DNA of 64,000 nucleotides. Source: Leptodactylus fallax. Taxonomy: Eukaryota; Chordata; Amphibia; Anura; Leptodactylidae. The stretch covers positions 2,666,001 to 2,730,000 of the forward strand of contig CAMRHE010000205.1 in the NCBI GenBank assembly GCA_947044405.1. The letters run 5' to 3'. This document shows positions 10,969 through 23,445 of this stretch, in pieces (position 1 is the stretch's first letter; the number at the start of each line of letters is the position of its first letter). The translations under genes were made by a program, and so were the position numbers. The notes beneath the pieces are model-generated. The model saw only the letters and a program-made list of their open reading frames with translations. It ran no database searches and was not told the origin of the DNA.

Positions 10969-13938
10969 TCAGTTCTCTGTGTGTAATGATCTCCGCTTAG
11001 GTCGGTGTTGGTTGTACAGCCTAACCACGGTGGGGAGGAAAGACTTCCGATAGCGCTCCTTCTCACACCTAGGGTGGAGCAGTCGGTCACTGACAGTACT
11101 GCTCAGCGCGATCACAGTCTCATGCATGGGATGGGACTTCTTCTTCTGCATGGGGCTCACCATGGACAGTATCCTTCTGTCACCCACCACCGGCACTGGG
11201 TCCAGTGGGCTCCCCAGGACAGAGCTGGCCTTTCTAATCAGCTTGTCAAGTTTATTTCTGTCCCTGGTTGATATACTGCTCCCCCAGCAGGCCACTCCAA
11301 AGAAGATGGCTGATGCCACTACCGAGTTGAAGAAAGTCCTAAGAAGTGCCCCCCGGATTCCAAAGGCTCTCAGTTTCCTAAGCAGGTAGAGCCTGCTGTG
11401 GCCCTTCCTGTACAGGGCCTCCATATGATCTGCCCAGTCCAGCTTATAATTAAGGAGCAAACCCAGGTACTTATAGGTGTTCACAATCTCGATGCCTGTC
11501 CCCAGGATGTCCACTGGTTTAGGAGGGCTTCTGCCTTTGCGGAAGTCCACCACCATCTCCTTGGTCTTCCCCGTGTTAATCTTCAGGTGGTTCCGGTGGC
11601 ACCAGTCCACAAAATCCTGGTTCAGTTCTCTGTACTCCCTGTCATCATCATCTGTGATGAGACCCACTATTGCAGAGTCGTCAGAATACTTCTGTAGGTA
11701 GCAGCTGGATGAGTTGCACCTAAAATCTGCAGTGTACAGTGTGAAGAGGAAAGGGGCGAGAACCGTACCCTGAGGTGCCCTCGTATTACAGATCACTGTA
11801 CCTGACACACAGTCTTGGGCTCTCACGTATTGAGGTCGATTTGTGAGGTAGTCTAGGATCCAGTTGGAGAGGTGGTGGTCCACTCCAGCAAGGCCCAGCT
11901 TGTCCCTCAATAACCTGGGCTGTATGGTGTTAAAAGCACTGGAGAAGTCAAAGAACATTATTTTCATTGTGTTCCCTGGTTTCTCCAGGTGAGACAGAGC
12001 CCTGTGCAGAAGATGGATGATGGCATCATCTACCCCAATGCCCGGCCGATAAGCAAACTGGAGGGGGTCCATAGCGGGGCTCACTAGAGGGCGGAGATGT
12101 GTGAGAACCAATCTCTCCAAGATCTTCATCAGGTGGGATGTCAGTGCTACAGGTCTGTAGTCGTTGAGGTCCATAGGGTGGGGTTTCTTTGGAACTGGTA
12201 CCACGCAAGAAGATTTCCATAATTCAGGGACTATTTCCTGCCTCAGGCTCATATTATACATATATGTAATTATACCACACAGCTGGTCCCCGCAAGTCTT
12301 AATTAGCCTTGCACTGATGTCATCTGGCAGTGCGGTTTTCCTCGCTTTGATCTTTTTCATCTCCTTCCTCACCTGGGCCCGTGTGAAGGTCAGACTGTGG
12401 CCAGATAAAGACGGATTTCTGGATTTACTGGCCTGTTGGGAAGTGGCCGCATGGGGAGAAGTCATTGTGGTGGGGGAAGCTGAAGGACATACTGGGGTGG
12501 GAGGAGCTGGTGTGTGATCAAATCTGTTGAAGAATAGGTTTAGTTCATTAAGCCAATTAACATCTGCCTCAATCTGGCAGACAGACTGTTTATGACCCGA
12601 AATTGACTTAAGCCCCTCCCAGACCCCCCTTATGTCTTTTCTTTCCATTTGCTTTTCCATTTTTTCTTTATAACTGGCTTTTCCTTGCCTGATTTGATGC
12701 CTCAGCTCCTTTTGTACTTCCCTCAGCCCCTCCTTATCTCTTGTCCTGAATGCCATCTTTTTCTCCTTAAGTAGTGTTTTTATATCAGAGTTAATCCATG
12801 GTTTGTTATTGGAGAAGCACCTCACCACTTTTGTGGGTACTGTGTTGTCCACACAAAAATTAATGTAGTCTGTTATGCAGTGTGTGAGTCCTTCTATATC
12901 TTCTCCATAAGAATCCTGCAGCACTTCCCATGCGGTTGTGTCAAAACAATCCCTCAGAGCCTCATCACTCTCCTCGGACCATATCCTCACTGTGCGGGTG
13001 ACAGCTGGTTCTCTACGTACAAGTGGCTTGTACACAGGTCGGAGATGTACTAGGTTGTGATCCGATCTCCCCAGGGGTGGTAGGGCTGATGAGTTATATG
13101 CCTCCCTCACGTTGGCAAAGAACAAGTCCAGTGTTTTGTTGTCTCTTGTGTGGCAGGTTACATACTGTGTGAAACTGGGCAGTGTGGATGATGGAGAGGC
13201 GTTGTTGAAATCACCTGACAGAAGAAAGAGGGCCTGGGGATCTTTTAACTGTAACTGGCTCAGCGTGGCTTGTAGGACCTCGCAGGCAGTGTCAGCTTTC
13301 GCAGAGGGGGGGACATATGCAGCTATCACGATGACATGTGATAGTTCCCTTGGTAGGTAGAAAGGTCTCATGCTCACAGCTAATAGTTCAATGTCCTTAC
13401 AGCAAGTTTGCTCCTTAATCACAATGTGCCTAGGATTACACCATCTATTATTCACAAACATTGCCAGCCCTCCTCCTTTCCTCTTACCGCTCTCCCTTGT
13501 CCTGTCTGCCCGAAGGAGTTTAAAACCATCCAAGGAGACCAGAGGGTCAGGAGTAACTTCAGTGAGCCAAGTCTCTGTAAGTAGCATCATGCTGCACGCC
13601 CGAAACTCCTGATGATGACTGGTGAGCGTTGTTAGTTCATCGATCTTGTTTGCAAGAGATCTCACATTGCCCATGATGATGGAGGGAACAGCTGGTCGGT
13701 AACGCCTCTTTTTAATCCTCTGAAGAGTACCAGCTCTGCATCCCCTCACCCGCTTTTTCTTTCTCCAAAGCTCGCGGGGGATGTGTGACCAGATGGTATG
13801 CCGCCCTGCTGTGCCTCTGAGCTGCAGAATTTCCTCTCTTGTATAGACAAAGGAATTGTCTGCATACACAAAAGATCCCATTTTCAAGCAGAACAAAAAG
13901 ACAGATAAAAAACAAAAAAAAGTATCACAAGGGTCCAA
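10969..13938 (-). CDS. L2 LINE ORF: APE endonuclease plus reverse transcriptase
   Basis: An uninterrupted 989-codon ORF. It encodes the enzyme that nicks target DNA and reverse-transcribes the element's RNA at the nick. After a basic N-terminal segment (about residues 50-85), the APE-type endonuclease spans about 86-300: NVRSL at 91, TETWL with the catalytic Glu at 122, SGDFN at 241-245 and SDH at 292-294. A linker follows. The reverse transcriptase spans about 560-830, with the first catalytic Asp in FFDFSSAF at 664, the QGTVLAP block at 723-729 and the YSDD box at 751-754. A C-terminal region includes the CWGSS block at 884-888. No stop or frameshift is present and the key catalytic residues are retained, unlike every Tc1 ORF in the window. 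No separate ORF1 is visible; many L2 elements have none. Assignment to L2 rather than another CR1-group clade is from motif resemblance. Confidence 0.9.
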   Translation of the reverse strand: MDPCDTFFCFLSVFLFCLKMGSFVYADNSFVYTREEILQLRGTAGRHTIWSHIPRELWRKKKRVRGCRAGTLQRIKKRRYRPAVPSIIMGNVRSLANKIDELTTLTSHHQEFRACSMMLLTETWLTEVTPDPLVSLDGFKLLRADRTRESGKRKGGGLAMFVNNRWCNPRHIVIKEQTCCKDIELLAVSMRPFYLPRELSHVIVIAAYVPPSAKADTACEVLQATLSQLQLKDPQALFLLSGDFNNASPSSTLPSFTQYVTCHTRDNKTLDLFFANVREAYNSSALPPLGRSDHNLVHLRPVYKPLVRREPAVTRTVRIWSEESDEALRDCFDTTAWEVLQDSYGEDIEGLTHCITDYINFCVDNTVPTKVVRCFSNNKPWINSDIKTLLKEKKMAFRTRDKEGLREVQKELRHQIRQGKASYKEKMEKQMERKDIRGVWEGLKSISGHKQSVCQIEADVNWLNELNLFFNRFDHTPAPPTPVCPSASPTTMTSPHAATSQQASKSRNPSLSGHSLTFTRAQVRKEMKKIKARKTALPDDISARLIKTCGDQLCGIITYMYNMSLRQEIVPELWKSSCVVPVPKKPHPMDLNDYRPVALTSHLMKILERLVLTHLRPLVSPAMDPLQFAYRPGIGVDDAIIHLLHRALSHLEKPGNTMKIMFFDFSSAFNTIQPRLLRDKLGLAGVDHHLSNWILDYLTNRPQYVRAQDCVSGTVICNTRAPQGTVLAPFLFTLYTADFRCNSSSCYLQKYSDDSAIVGLITDDDDREYRELNQDFVDWCHRNHLKINTGKTKEMVVDFRKGRSPPKPVDILGTGIEIVNTYKYLGLLLNYKLDWADHMEALYRKGHSRLYLLRKLRAFGIRGALLRTFFNSVVASAIFFGVACWGSSISTRDRNKLDKLIRKASSVLGSPLDPVPVVGDRRILSMVSPMQKKKSHPMHETVIALSSTVSDRLLHPRCEKERYRKSFLPTVVRLYNQHRPKRRSLHTEN

Positions 13939-14057
13939 GTCTTTGTGTGTGTTTCTTCATAGTGCAAAGTCCTTAAGTAGAGAGGTACAAAACGAGACAT
14001 AGAAAGAAAAATAAGATAGAGAGTCTCAGAGCTGCTGTAGCTGGCAGCCACTCCAGC

Positions 14058-14070
14058 GGCGCCATCTTGG
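14058..14070 (-). promoter_or_regulatory. YY1-like motif at LINE 5' end
   Basis: The minus strand reads CCAAGATGGCGCC within the first bases of the LINE. AAGATGGCG fits the YY1 core. Human L1 carries a YY1 site at the equivalent place, where it directs accurate transcription start. A similar role here is inference. Confidence 0.5.
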
Positions 14071-14073
14071 AAA

Positions 14074-14732
14074 AAAAAAAATGCAGAAATAGAAAAATGC
14101 AAAGCACAAAATCACAAACAATCAGTTAAAAATCCCAATAAAATAACCTTATAAGATAATAGGCATTGCAGACACATTTTAGAAATCAATCCAGTGTTAT
14201 TCCCAAATTGTAAGCAATTACATCTTATTAGAATTGGATACAGCCCAGCATTACAGCGTTTTCTGGTTCAGTAGAGCCGCGTATTTGATTTCACAATAAG
14301 GCCGTATCAGTCGGCGCAGGCTGCATTAAATCTGCTCCCACTATAATCTCCCTGTATGGATTTTCTCTAATATAAAATCTCACTTTAAAAGAGACTCAGC
14401 CGTGAATCAATAGAGGGGCTGCCAATAGGTAGAACTTTAACTCAGCACTGAGGTGAAGCTTGATCAGACACAGACATATTGTAGGACCTGAGAATGTGGC
14501 CCCCAACTCTGTCAAACTCTGGAGCATTACATACAGTTAGGCATAGTATCTAAGGGCCATGCATCAACATGAAGGCTACATGCAGCTTGGAGCTCCTAGG
14601 AGAAGGCCATGAAGGGCAAAACCTTGACGTCATGGCTGCATAGCCGCACTATTCAATCAGCATGGTGGGGGATTCTGCATACATTCTGCATATATTCTGT
14701 ATCTCTGCATACATCTGTGCTGGCTCCTTATA
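14074..14732. other. Unassigned intronic sequence between LINE and Tc1
   Basis: Unique-looking sequence with no recognised repeat or gene. The block 14120-14480 has balanced composition and no obvious decay signature, so it could include conserved non-coding sequence. Confidence 0.35.
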
Positions 14733-16330
14733 CAGTGGGGAAAAAAGTATTTAGTCAGCCACCAATTGTGCACGTTCTCCCACTTAAAAAGATGAGGCCG
14801 GCCTGTAATTGTCATCATAGGTAGACCTCAAATATGAGAGACAAAATGAGGAAACAAATCCAGAAAATCACATTGTCTGATTTTTAAAGAATTTATTTGC
14901 AGATTATGGTGGAAAATAAGTATTTGGTCACCTACAAACAAGCAAGATTTTTGGCTCTCACAGACCTGTAACTTATCTTTAAGAGGCTCCTCTGTCCTCC
15001 ACTTATTACCTGTAGTAATGGCTCCTGTTTGACATTGTTATCAGTATAAAAGACACCTGTCCACAACCTCAAACAGTCACACTCCAAACTCCACTATGGT
15101 GAAGACCAAAGAGCTGTGGAAGGACACCAGAAACAAAATTGTAGACCTGCACCAGGCTGGAAAGACTGAATCTGCAATAGGCAAGAAGCTTGGTGTGAAG
15201 AAATAAACTTTGGGAGCAATAATTAGAAAATGGAAGACATACAAGACCACTGAATCTCCCTCGATCAGGGGCTCCACGCAAGATATCACCCCGTGGGGTC
15301 AAAATGATCACAAGAACGGTAAGCAAAAATCCCAGAACCACACGGGGGTACCTAGTGAATGACCTGCAGAAAGCTGGGTCTAACGTAACAAAGGCTACCG
15401 TCAGTAACACACTACGCCACCAGAGACTCAGATCCTGCAGTGCCAGACGTGTCCCCCTGCTTAAGCCAGTACATATCCAGGCCCGTCTGAAGTTTTCTAG
15501 AGAGCATTTGGATGTTCCAGAAGAGTACTGGGAGAATGTCATATGGTCATATGAAACCAAAGTAGAACTGTTTGGTAGAAACACAACTCGTCGTGTTTGG
15601 AGGAGAGTGAATGCTGAGTTGCATCCAAAGAACACCATACCTACTGTAAAGCATGGGGTCGGCAACATCATGCTTTGGGGCTGTTTCTCTGCAAAAGGAC
15701 CAGGACGACTGATCCGTGTACATGAAAGAATGAATGGGGCCATGTATCGTGAGATTTTGAGTGCAAACCTCCTTCCATCAGCAAGGGCATTGAAGATGAA
15801 ACGTGGCTGGGTCTTTCAGCATGACAATGATCCCAAGCACACCACCAGGGCAACGAAGGAGTGGCTTCGTAAGAAGCATTTCAAGGTCCTGGAGTGGCCT
15901 AGCCAGTCTCCAGATCTCAACCCCATAGAAAACCTTTGGAGGAAGTTGAACGTCCATGTTGCCCAGCGACAGCCCCAAAACATCACTGCTCTAGAGGAGA
16001 TCTGCATGGAGGAATGGGCCAACATACCAGCAACAGTGTGTGCCAACCTTGTGAAGACTTACAGAAAACATATGAAATCTGTCATTGCCAACAAAGGATA
16101 TATAACAAAGTATTGAGATGAACTTTTGTTATAGACCAAATACTTATTTCCCACCATAATTTGCAAATAAATTCTTAAAAAATCAGACAATGTGATTTTC
16201 TAGATATGTTTTCTCATTTTGTCTCTCATAGTTGAGGTCTACCTATGATGCCAATTACAGGCCGGCCTCATCTTTGTAAGTGGGAGAATTTGCACAATTG
16301 GTGGCTGACTAAATACTTTTTTCCCCACTG
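14733..16330 (+). mobile_element. Tc1/mariner element 1 (full-length, inactive)
   Basis: The terminal inverted repeat begins CAGTGGGGAAAAAAGTATTT at 14733, and its inverse ends at 16330. TA flanks the left side; the right flank has drifted to TG. The inverted repeats are long (close to 200 bp), with internal copies of the aagtatttggtca motif at about 14919-14931, the IR/DR layout of many vertebrate Tc1 elements. It encloses a broken transposase on the same strand as glra1. Confidence 0.95.
15096..16116 (+). pseudogene. Tc1 transposase pseudogene (element 1)
   Basis: The reading frame starts [10 protein letters not shown] at 15096 and carries the N-terminal helix-turn-helix region. It hits an in-frame TAA at 15204-15206. 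A small deletion near 15250 then shifts the frame, and from 15304 it is open for 270 codons to the usual GYITKY end at 16116. The catalytic domain keeps the second Asp (QHDNDPKH) and the Glu (NPIENLW). The first catalytic Asp is a Tyr: codon TAT at 15550-15552 in IWSYETK, where the family has WSDET. Three independent lesions, one in the active site, make this copy dead. Tc1 transposases are about 340 residues and insert at TA. Confidence 0.93.
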
Positions 16331-16414
16331 TGCATAGATGCAGGCAGCAACCATTGAAATCCCTCACAGTGAGGCCACATGACCACGTTTGCTGAGGTTT
16401 TTAGGCCTCTGTAA

Positions 16415-16653
16415 GGGTAAGTTCACAGAGTTTTTTGCAGGAATCAGCTTTAAAATCTGCCTCAAGTAATGCCCCCTAACTCCTCCATTCATTTCAATGG
16501 GAAGCAGATTTTTTGCTCTAGTGGATTTTTCTGCTAGAGGAGAAAAGAAGTGTCATGACCTGTCTTCAGACAGATTCTGCCTTGCAAACCCCATTGAGAT
16601 GAATGGGAGGCAGAAAAAAAACACTTTTTTTGCAGCGTTTTTTGGAGTGTATA

Positions 16654-16703
<50 letters not shown>

Positions 16704-16863
16704 CTGCCTCCCATTAATTTCAATGCAAGACAGAATCCATACGAAGATGGATCCTGAAACTATTTTCAGCTCCTACAGAAGTGAATAAGAAATTTGTGAG
16801 GTGTTTTTTGAGGTAGATTTTAAGGCGGATTTCGTCTGGAAAAACCTCCTTGTGAACTTACCC
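16415..16863. mobile_element. Fold-back element with GGGTAAGTTCAC termini
   Basis: The left end, gggtaagttcacagagtttt at 16415, is mirrored by the right end, aaaacctccttgtgaacttaccc, ending at 16863. The inner arms also pair (aaaatctgcctc/gaggtagatttt). The centre holds a (TA)n tract and a T run. No target duplication could be fixed. The terminal motif resembles the gttcacac-type ends at 54951. Confidence 0.6.
16649..16702. repeat. (TA)n plus T-run inside fold-back
   Basis: About 14 TA units run directly into about 26 T residues, followed by ctgcctcccatt, the inverse of the sequence before the repeat. It sits at the fold-back loop. Confidence 0.9.
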
Positions 16864-17139
16864 AGGACCACAGAGGAAGGGTTGACATAGAAGAGAACAA
16901 GTGTAAGGTATGTGTGTGTACCTGTATGTGTGTGTGATAATCATAAATCTACTCTTATTCCATATATATGGCCACCGCATAGTACCTCTTCTCTTATCCT
17001 GTATTTATGTCCACTGAACAATACCGTTTCTCTGATCTTGTATATATGGTCACTACACAGTATCATTGCAATGAGCTGTATACATGCCACTGCATAGTAC
17101 TTCTGTTATCCTGTATATCTAGTAAACTTACTTCTGGTA
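16864..17139 (+). repeat. Degenerate minisatellite-like stretch
   Basis: From about 16960 to 17120, loosely repeated blocks of about 30-40 bases contain tatatggccac..cagtat/tagtac motifs. They are reminiscent of the arrays at 34795-35074 and 49245-49540 but far more decayed. Confidence 0.4.
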
Positions 17140-17518
17140 CAGGTGTGTCTCAATAAATTAGAATATCTTTGAAACATTTATTTATTTCAGTAATTAAATT
17201 TAAAAAAAAGTGACCTCCTATATTTTCTAGATTCTTTACACACAGAGTATTCTATTTCAAGTGTTTTATTTCTGTAAATGCTGATTATGGATTACAGGTA
17301 ATGAAAACCCAAATCTAAGAAAATTAGAATATTGTAAAAAAGTTCAGTATTGTAAATTCAGTGTGTGACCTGCCAAGGTTTCCTAAGCCTTTAAATGGTC
17401 CCTCAGTCTGGTTCAGTAGGACACACAATCATGGAAGATGCTGATTATGGATTGTATTACTGAATTACTGAAATGAATGAACTTTTCAAAGATATTCTAA
17501 GTTATTGAGATGCACCTG
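17140..17518. mobile_element. Tc1-derived MITE, copy 1
   Basis: It starts CAGGTGTGTCTCAATAAATT at 17140 after a TA and ends ..TTATTGAGATGCACCTG at 17518. The left part keeps subterminal sequence typical of Tc1 elements. At ggaagatgctgattatgga the sequence jumps to the right terminus, so the transposase is deleted. Copies at 46017-46364 and 47422-47797 share this junction. The TA on the right has mutated to GA. Confidence 0.85.
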
Positions 17519-19186
17519 GACCTTATCTATATAGTAAGTTTGATTAAGTAACCATATCTATGTAGTATGCTTGGTTCCATTACCATATCTACAAATGCAG
17601 CAAATTTTAACTTGACACTTGAATCTTTCTTTTCTACCTGCTTTTCACTCCAAGGGAAATAGGTGGCGCTAACCTTGGAGTTTTATGTTTAATGATGGTT
17701 TGTGAACAAATGTGGTGGCCATTGGGGCCCAAATAACAATGCTATACTTTGAGCAAATGACATTTTCATATAGTTGCCTAAATAGCAAAGCTGTACCATG
17801 TTTCCGCCACCATAAATGGCAAAAATAATAGAGTCTAAGTATGAGGGCCACACAATGTAAAATCCACTATATAGTACTGAAATAATACAATGTATAGTGT
17901 CTAAATAGCAAGACCACACAATGTAAGTTCCATACAATGCTCAATCAATACAAACATACAATGCCGTACAAAAAGTAATAACTGCACCCTACTATTCATA
18001 GTGGTTGTAAACCTAGAAAAAATTTGGCATGCGCTTCAGAATGGGCAGCTGATGTTCCCATGACTGCATAGGATGCATACCTTTGGTTTTGGAGGACCCA
18101 CCCTGTGACCGACTTGTTTTCAAGGGGCCACAAAGATAATCCACAGTAAACAAGCGCCTTAACTGATCCTGCATGGGAGATGAGAAGCAAAAAAAAATTC
18201 ACAAGCAGTTAAGGTACCCATACACCTTCAATAGATAATGTCAGGTTGAGACAGGAGATCCCCATATTCATAGTAGTAGTTGGTAGGTGGTTGGTAATTG
18301 GCTGGTCTACAAAAATTGGCACTTTTTCTTATCTGTATGGGTGCCTTTATTGTCTAAGGCAATGTCTATCATGGTATGTAACAATTATATACACTATAAA
18401 CTTACATAATGATATGGTGTATATAGCTTGATGACATCATTGTACAGTTAATATGATGCACCAATGCCTCATTATACAGTGCCATTGGTATCTAAAGAAT
18501 CCATATAAGACTGCACTTTCACCTCTACTGTTATTCAAACTGCACATATCCTTGAGCAATACTTTCCTGACCTAACTTTTCGCATGAATCTAATGACGTA
18601 AGCACTTGAGAATGGAACAGTACGAAAGCCTTTGGGATCTCTGTGTAATGATGTAGAATAAGGAGCTCCTCATTGCAGGCAGTAATCACTCTGTGTTCAT
18701 CTTTATAGCTCAGCAGCAGAATAGTGCGTCTCTGCCAGCGAATAACTCACATTTCTATGCTAATTTCCTCTATGCATTGTGTCAGCATCTGGCCATGGCT
18801 GAGACAGACAGAACATGAGGCTGGTTATGTGTCGTGGCTTTTATATGGGGTTAGAACCTCTCGCTTGATCTGGTTTGGATGGAGGCTTTAATGCCCTTGT
18901 CGAGTCTAAGGGATTAAGATTAGAGGAGCATTAATTGTGGTTTATCTAGTAAATGTGAAAGGGGAGAGATGTGATCTGATCTGACCCCCATCATTTGCCA
19001 TATGTGGTCTTCTTAGGGTTTGTATTTAATATAATACAGGGGGTCATGGTGCAATGTAATATATGATGGTAATATATCACCAGTTGTATTTCTGTGTCAT
19101 AATATCGTCTCTGATCAGGACGCCTTTTTATGAACACATTCAGTGTAACACTTCTATATATCTATCTACAGATGTAGCAAACTTAA

Positions 19187-19189
<3 letters not shown>
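17519..19189. other. Unassigned intronic sequence, possible conserved block
   Basis: 17825-17960 holds two loose repeats of a gccacacaatgta-like motif. 18540-18990 is compositionally balanced and free of repeat signatures. It includes tgacgtaag (CRE-like) and atgctaattt (octamer-like). No coding potential. Regulatory function is only a possibility. Confidence 0.35.

Positions 19190-19227
<38 letters not shown>
19190..19227. repeat. (TA)n microsatellite
   Basis: About 19 uninterrupted TA units. Confidence 0.95.
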
Positions 19228-19229
<2 letters not shown>

Positions 19230-19497
19230 TCTACCATTATTTTTCACCCTACATTATTTTTCACCCCTTTCATCTCTACATATCTATGAAATAAAGGCAA
19301 AGAAATGAGCACCAAATGTATATGTAACCAGCAGCAAGCAAAGAAAGTCCACCTGCATGTAGCAAGATGGAGCTTATTTTATTAGGTCAAAAAACGCCAT
19401 GTATGAACAGCACTCAATGAAGGCCCTACAGGATGAATAGACATGTTAATGGTATGCAAGTGATAAAAAAGTGAAATAGATATACACAAAAAAAAAA

Positions 19498-19703
19498 AAT
19501 CATACTCACCTGTTCCCGGTACTCCGGTGTCCTCCCAGCGCAGCCTGGTCCTTCTGATCCAGCGTCTTCTCAAAGTGAAACTGCCCTCTGGCTGTGACAT
19601 CACAGATCACTTCTGCTGAAGAGACCCGTGATGTCACAGGTAATGACATCGCCTGCACTTCACTGAGTTCGCTGATTGGCCTCAGCCTGGACAACCTCTT
19701 TAA
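19498..19703. mobile_element. T2-type MITE, truncated (right portion)
   Basis: Begins at catactcacctgttcc and runs to the terminus ..CTGGACAACCTCTTTAA at 19703. Internal blocks (gtgatgtcacaggta, ggtccttctg) match the element at 23649-24110. The left arm is missing. The minus strand carries a consensus 5' splice-site sequence, acaggtgagtatg, at 19501-19513. Confidence 0.75.
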
Positions 19704-20611
19704 GTATCGAGAATGACTCCCAAATGCAGAGAAACATACGCTTACATGCACTTACATGCCTTAGCATGCTATCAACGAAGTATTAATGGTATTAATGTCA
19801 CTCTGAATGCAATTGGTCACACAAATCATCAAGATTGGCTGCTGGCGGTTTCCTTTGTAATTGTCGACCAATGACATCCCAGTTGTGCTGGATGGGAGAT
19901 AAGTCTGCAAGCAGTGCACGCCGTGGTGGCACATTGAGGCAGCGCAGGCTACTCACAGCAGCTTGAGCAACATATGACCTGGTGTTGTCCTGTTGAAAAA
20001 TGGCTTCTGGGACACCCTAAAATGACCGTTAATAACTAACACTGTTAGTATACTGGAGGGATCTGGCTACCGTACATTATGCCACCCCACACCAGTGTGA
20101 AGTTCTCTTGTGAAGGGACACTTCATGGTGTCCCCAAGTGGTCTCCAGACCAAGCCCTGGATATCATTGCTTCCATTCTTTCAATCAGTCAATCTATCCA
20201 TGCAGAGGTTTGCCTTTGCGCACCTCTTGCTGTTATCCAGTTCATCGTTGTTTTCCCAACCACACGCAACGCTGAACAGTGCTGACATCTTGGCCTGGAC
20301 ACATAGAAATTTACCAGAGTGATGAACTAAGGTCTCTCCTTTCAAGGATTCAGTCCGTCTATATTTGCAATAAGTGGCATGTTGAAAAACGGGGGACATC
20401 AGACAATCACCCCACACCACTTGATACAGTTTTTGAGGTTTCATGTGGTTAGCAAAAACATTGCTTTCAATCTAGCTTTCATACCCCTCCCATATGCCAC
20501 AGATTAGAGCTAGGTGCCTGACAATGTCATAATTTGCAGATTTTAGCGACAGCCGCTACTTCCTAGATTTGCATAACATTATGGATTGCCTTCTATCTAT
20601 CTACATATCTA
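19704..20611. other. Unassigned intronic sequence
   Basis: No gene, RNA or repeat family recognised. The short open frames have no domain signature. Confidence 0.35.
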
Positions 20612-22241
<1,630 letters not shown>

Positions 22242-23294
22242 TATCTATCTATCTATAATATTTCACGTTTAAAAATGTACCATTGTCTGCCCTGGAACTG
22301 TACATTAAATATACTAATCCTATGTTAAAGTTATCTATCTTAAAGTAGAGCACCATATGAATTTCAGCACATTACGTTAATATCGTAGCACAACATGCAG
22401 TACGCCAACATTGGACTGAAGATAATAGTCACCTTGCTTCTACACTACTATTCATTCCTAATATTTATATCCTATCCTAATAGCAAGTACTGCTTCATGG
22501 TACTGAGCTATACAGCAGAAGTTGTAAAAATAACCCCCTTTTTTCTGGCATCACTCAGTACTCCGAAGCTATTGGCTGAAGTCTCAACACACAGACTTCC
22601 TACTTCGCTTGCCCCTTGTATGAGCTCTATATTATGTTAGGAGAGGAGCCTAAGAAACCTCCCAGTTTTAACACTTAACCAACCACAGGAGGCATGGATT
22701 TCCCCAGGTCACATTCTCTAGAATAGTCACCACTTGGTGATAGTAGTGCTGTAAAAGCAGTAGCGTGGTCAGAAATGGAGCCTAAGTTTGGAAGTATGGA
22801 AATAGTCAAGGATGCAAGAGGTTAGAAAATGAGCTGGAAGCATAGTCAGGAGATACCCAGGGCATTAGAACCAGGAGCAGGACAACAAGTACTAGGCATA
22901 CCATCTAAAGGACCAGATGGTAACAAAATATTTAAAAAAATTAGGTCAAGCTGACATGAACAGAGGAGAAGAGGAGGACATGTATGGCCATGAATCACAG
23001 AGCCAGAGCCAATAGTAGAGGCAATGAAGGAGCGGAGGAAAGGTGAGTTACAGATCATGTAGTCCTCCTCTACCGAGGAATACCCTATGGTGGAATGGGG
23101 AGAGGAGAGTAATATCCTATACTGATAATAGTGAGAGCATCCAATATTACCAGTGTTATGTGTGCAAGAAGGTATAGGTTAACCTCCTTAGTTTATAAAC
23201 CTTAGATGGGAGACATTGGATGGCCATAGCCAAGTAACAGTGTTTATTTGATGTTCATTTGTGACAGGTGTCTGGATATACTTTACAAGCCTTG
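22242..23294. other. Unassigned intronic sequence
   Basis: Starts with a short tctatctatct run. No open frame with a recognisable domain, no RNA gene and no repeat family identified. Confidence 0.35.
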
Positions 23295-23445
23295 GAGATC
23301 CAAAATGTATTTTGCTGTGTTTCCTTGTATAGAGGTGGAACATTGGTTGCACTGTGTGTGGGTTGCACTCTGTGTGGGCAAAAGTGTTGTACCATGGGAG
23401 AATTTGTTTGGCATGTCCCATGGTATGACCCTGTGCTAGCTGAGG
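23295..23445 (+). repeat. Dispersed repeat of unknown family, copy A (5' part)
   Basis: The segment containing caaaatgtattttgc, gttgtaccatgg, atttgtttggca and tggtatgaccc recurs in the same order and orientation at 29090-29215. A further shared block (accaggtctg.gca.gg.tt.ggtca.tgggt) continues here only at 24875-24915, so the host repeat appears split by the T2 and hAT insertions between. Family unknown. Confidence 0.55.

Larger units (their letters stand above)
10787..14073 (-). mobile_element. L2-type LINE, near full length
   Basis: Reading leftward, the element opens near 14070 with CCAAGATGGCGCC, carries one long endonuclease/reverse-transcriptase ORF (10969-13938), and ends with a short 3' UTR. 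The 3' terminus on the minus strand reads ccccattgtgggactattaa followed by ATT repeats, the conserved 3' end of vertebrate L2/CR1-group elements. Total about 3.3 kb. A clear target duplication could not be identified. It lies antisense to glra1. A 5'-truncated relative sits at 27256-27304. Confidence 0.85.

Noticed and set aside
15069..15743. 224-codon frame antisense to the Tc1 transposase
   Set aside because: Shadow of the transposase coding strand.
18214..18355. Fold-back with ttaaggtacccatacacc ends
   Set aside because: Only about 15 bases pair with the inverse near 18335 and no TTAA is on the right; too weak.
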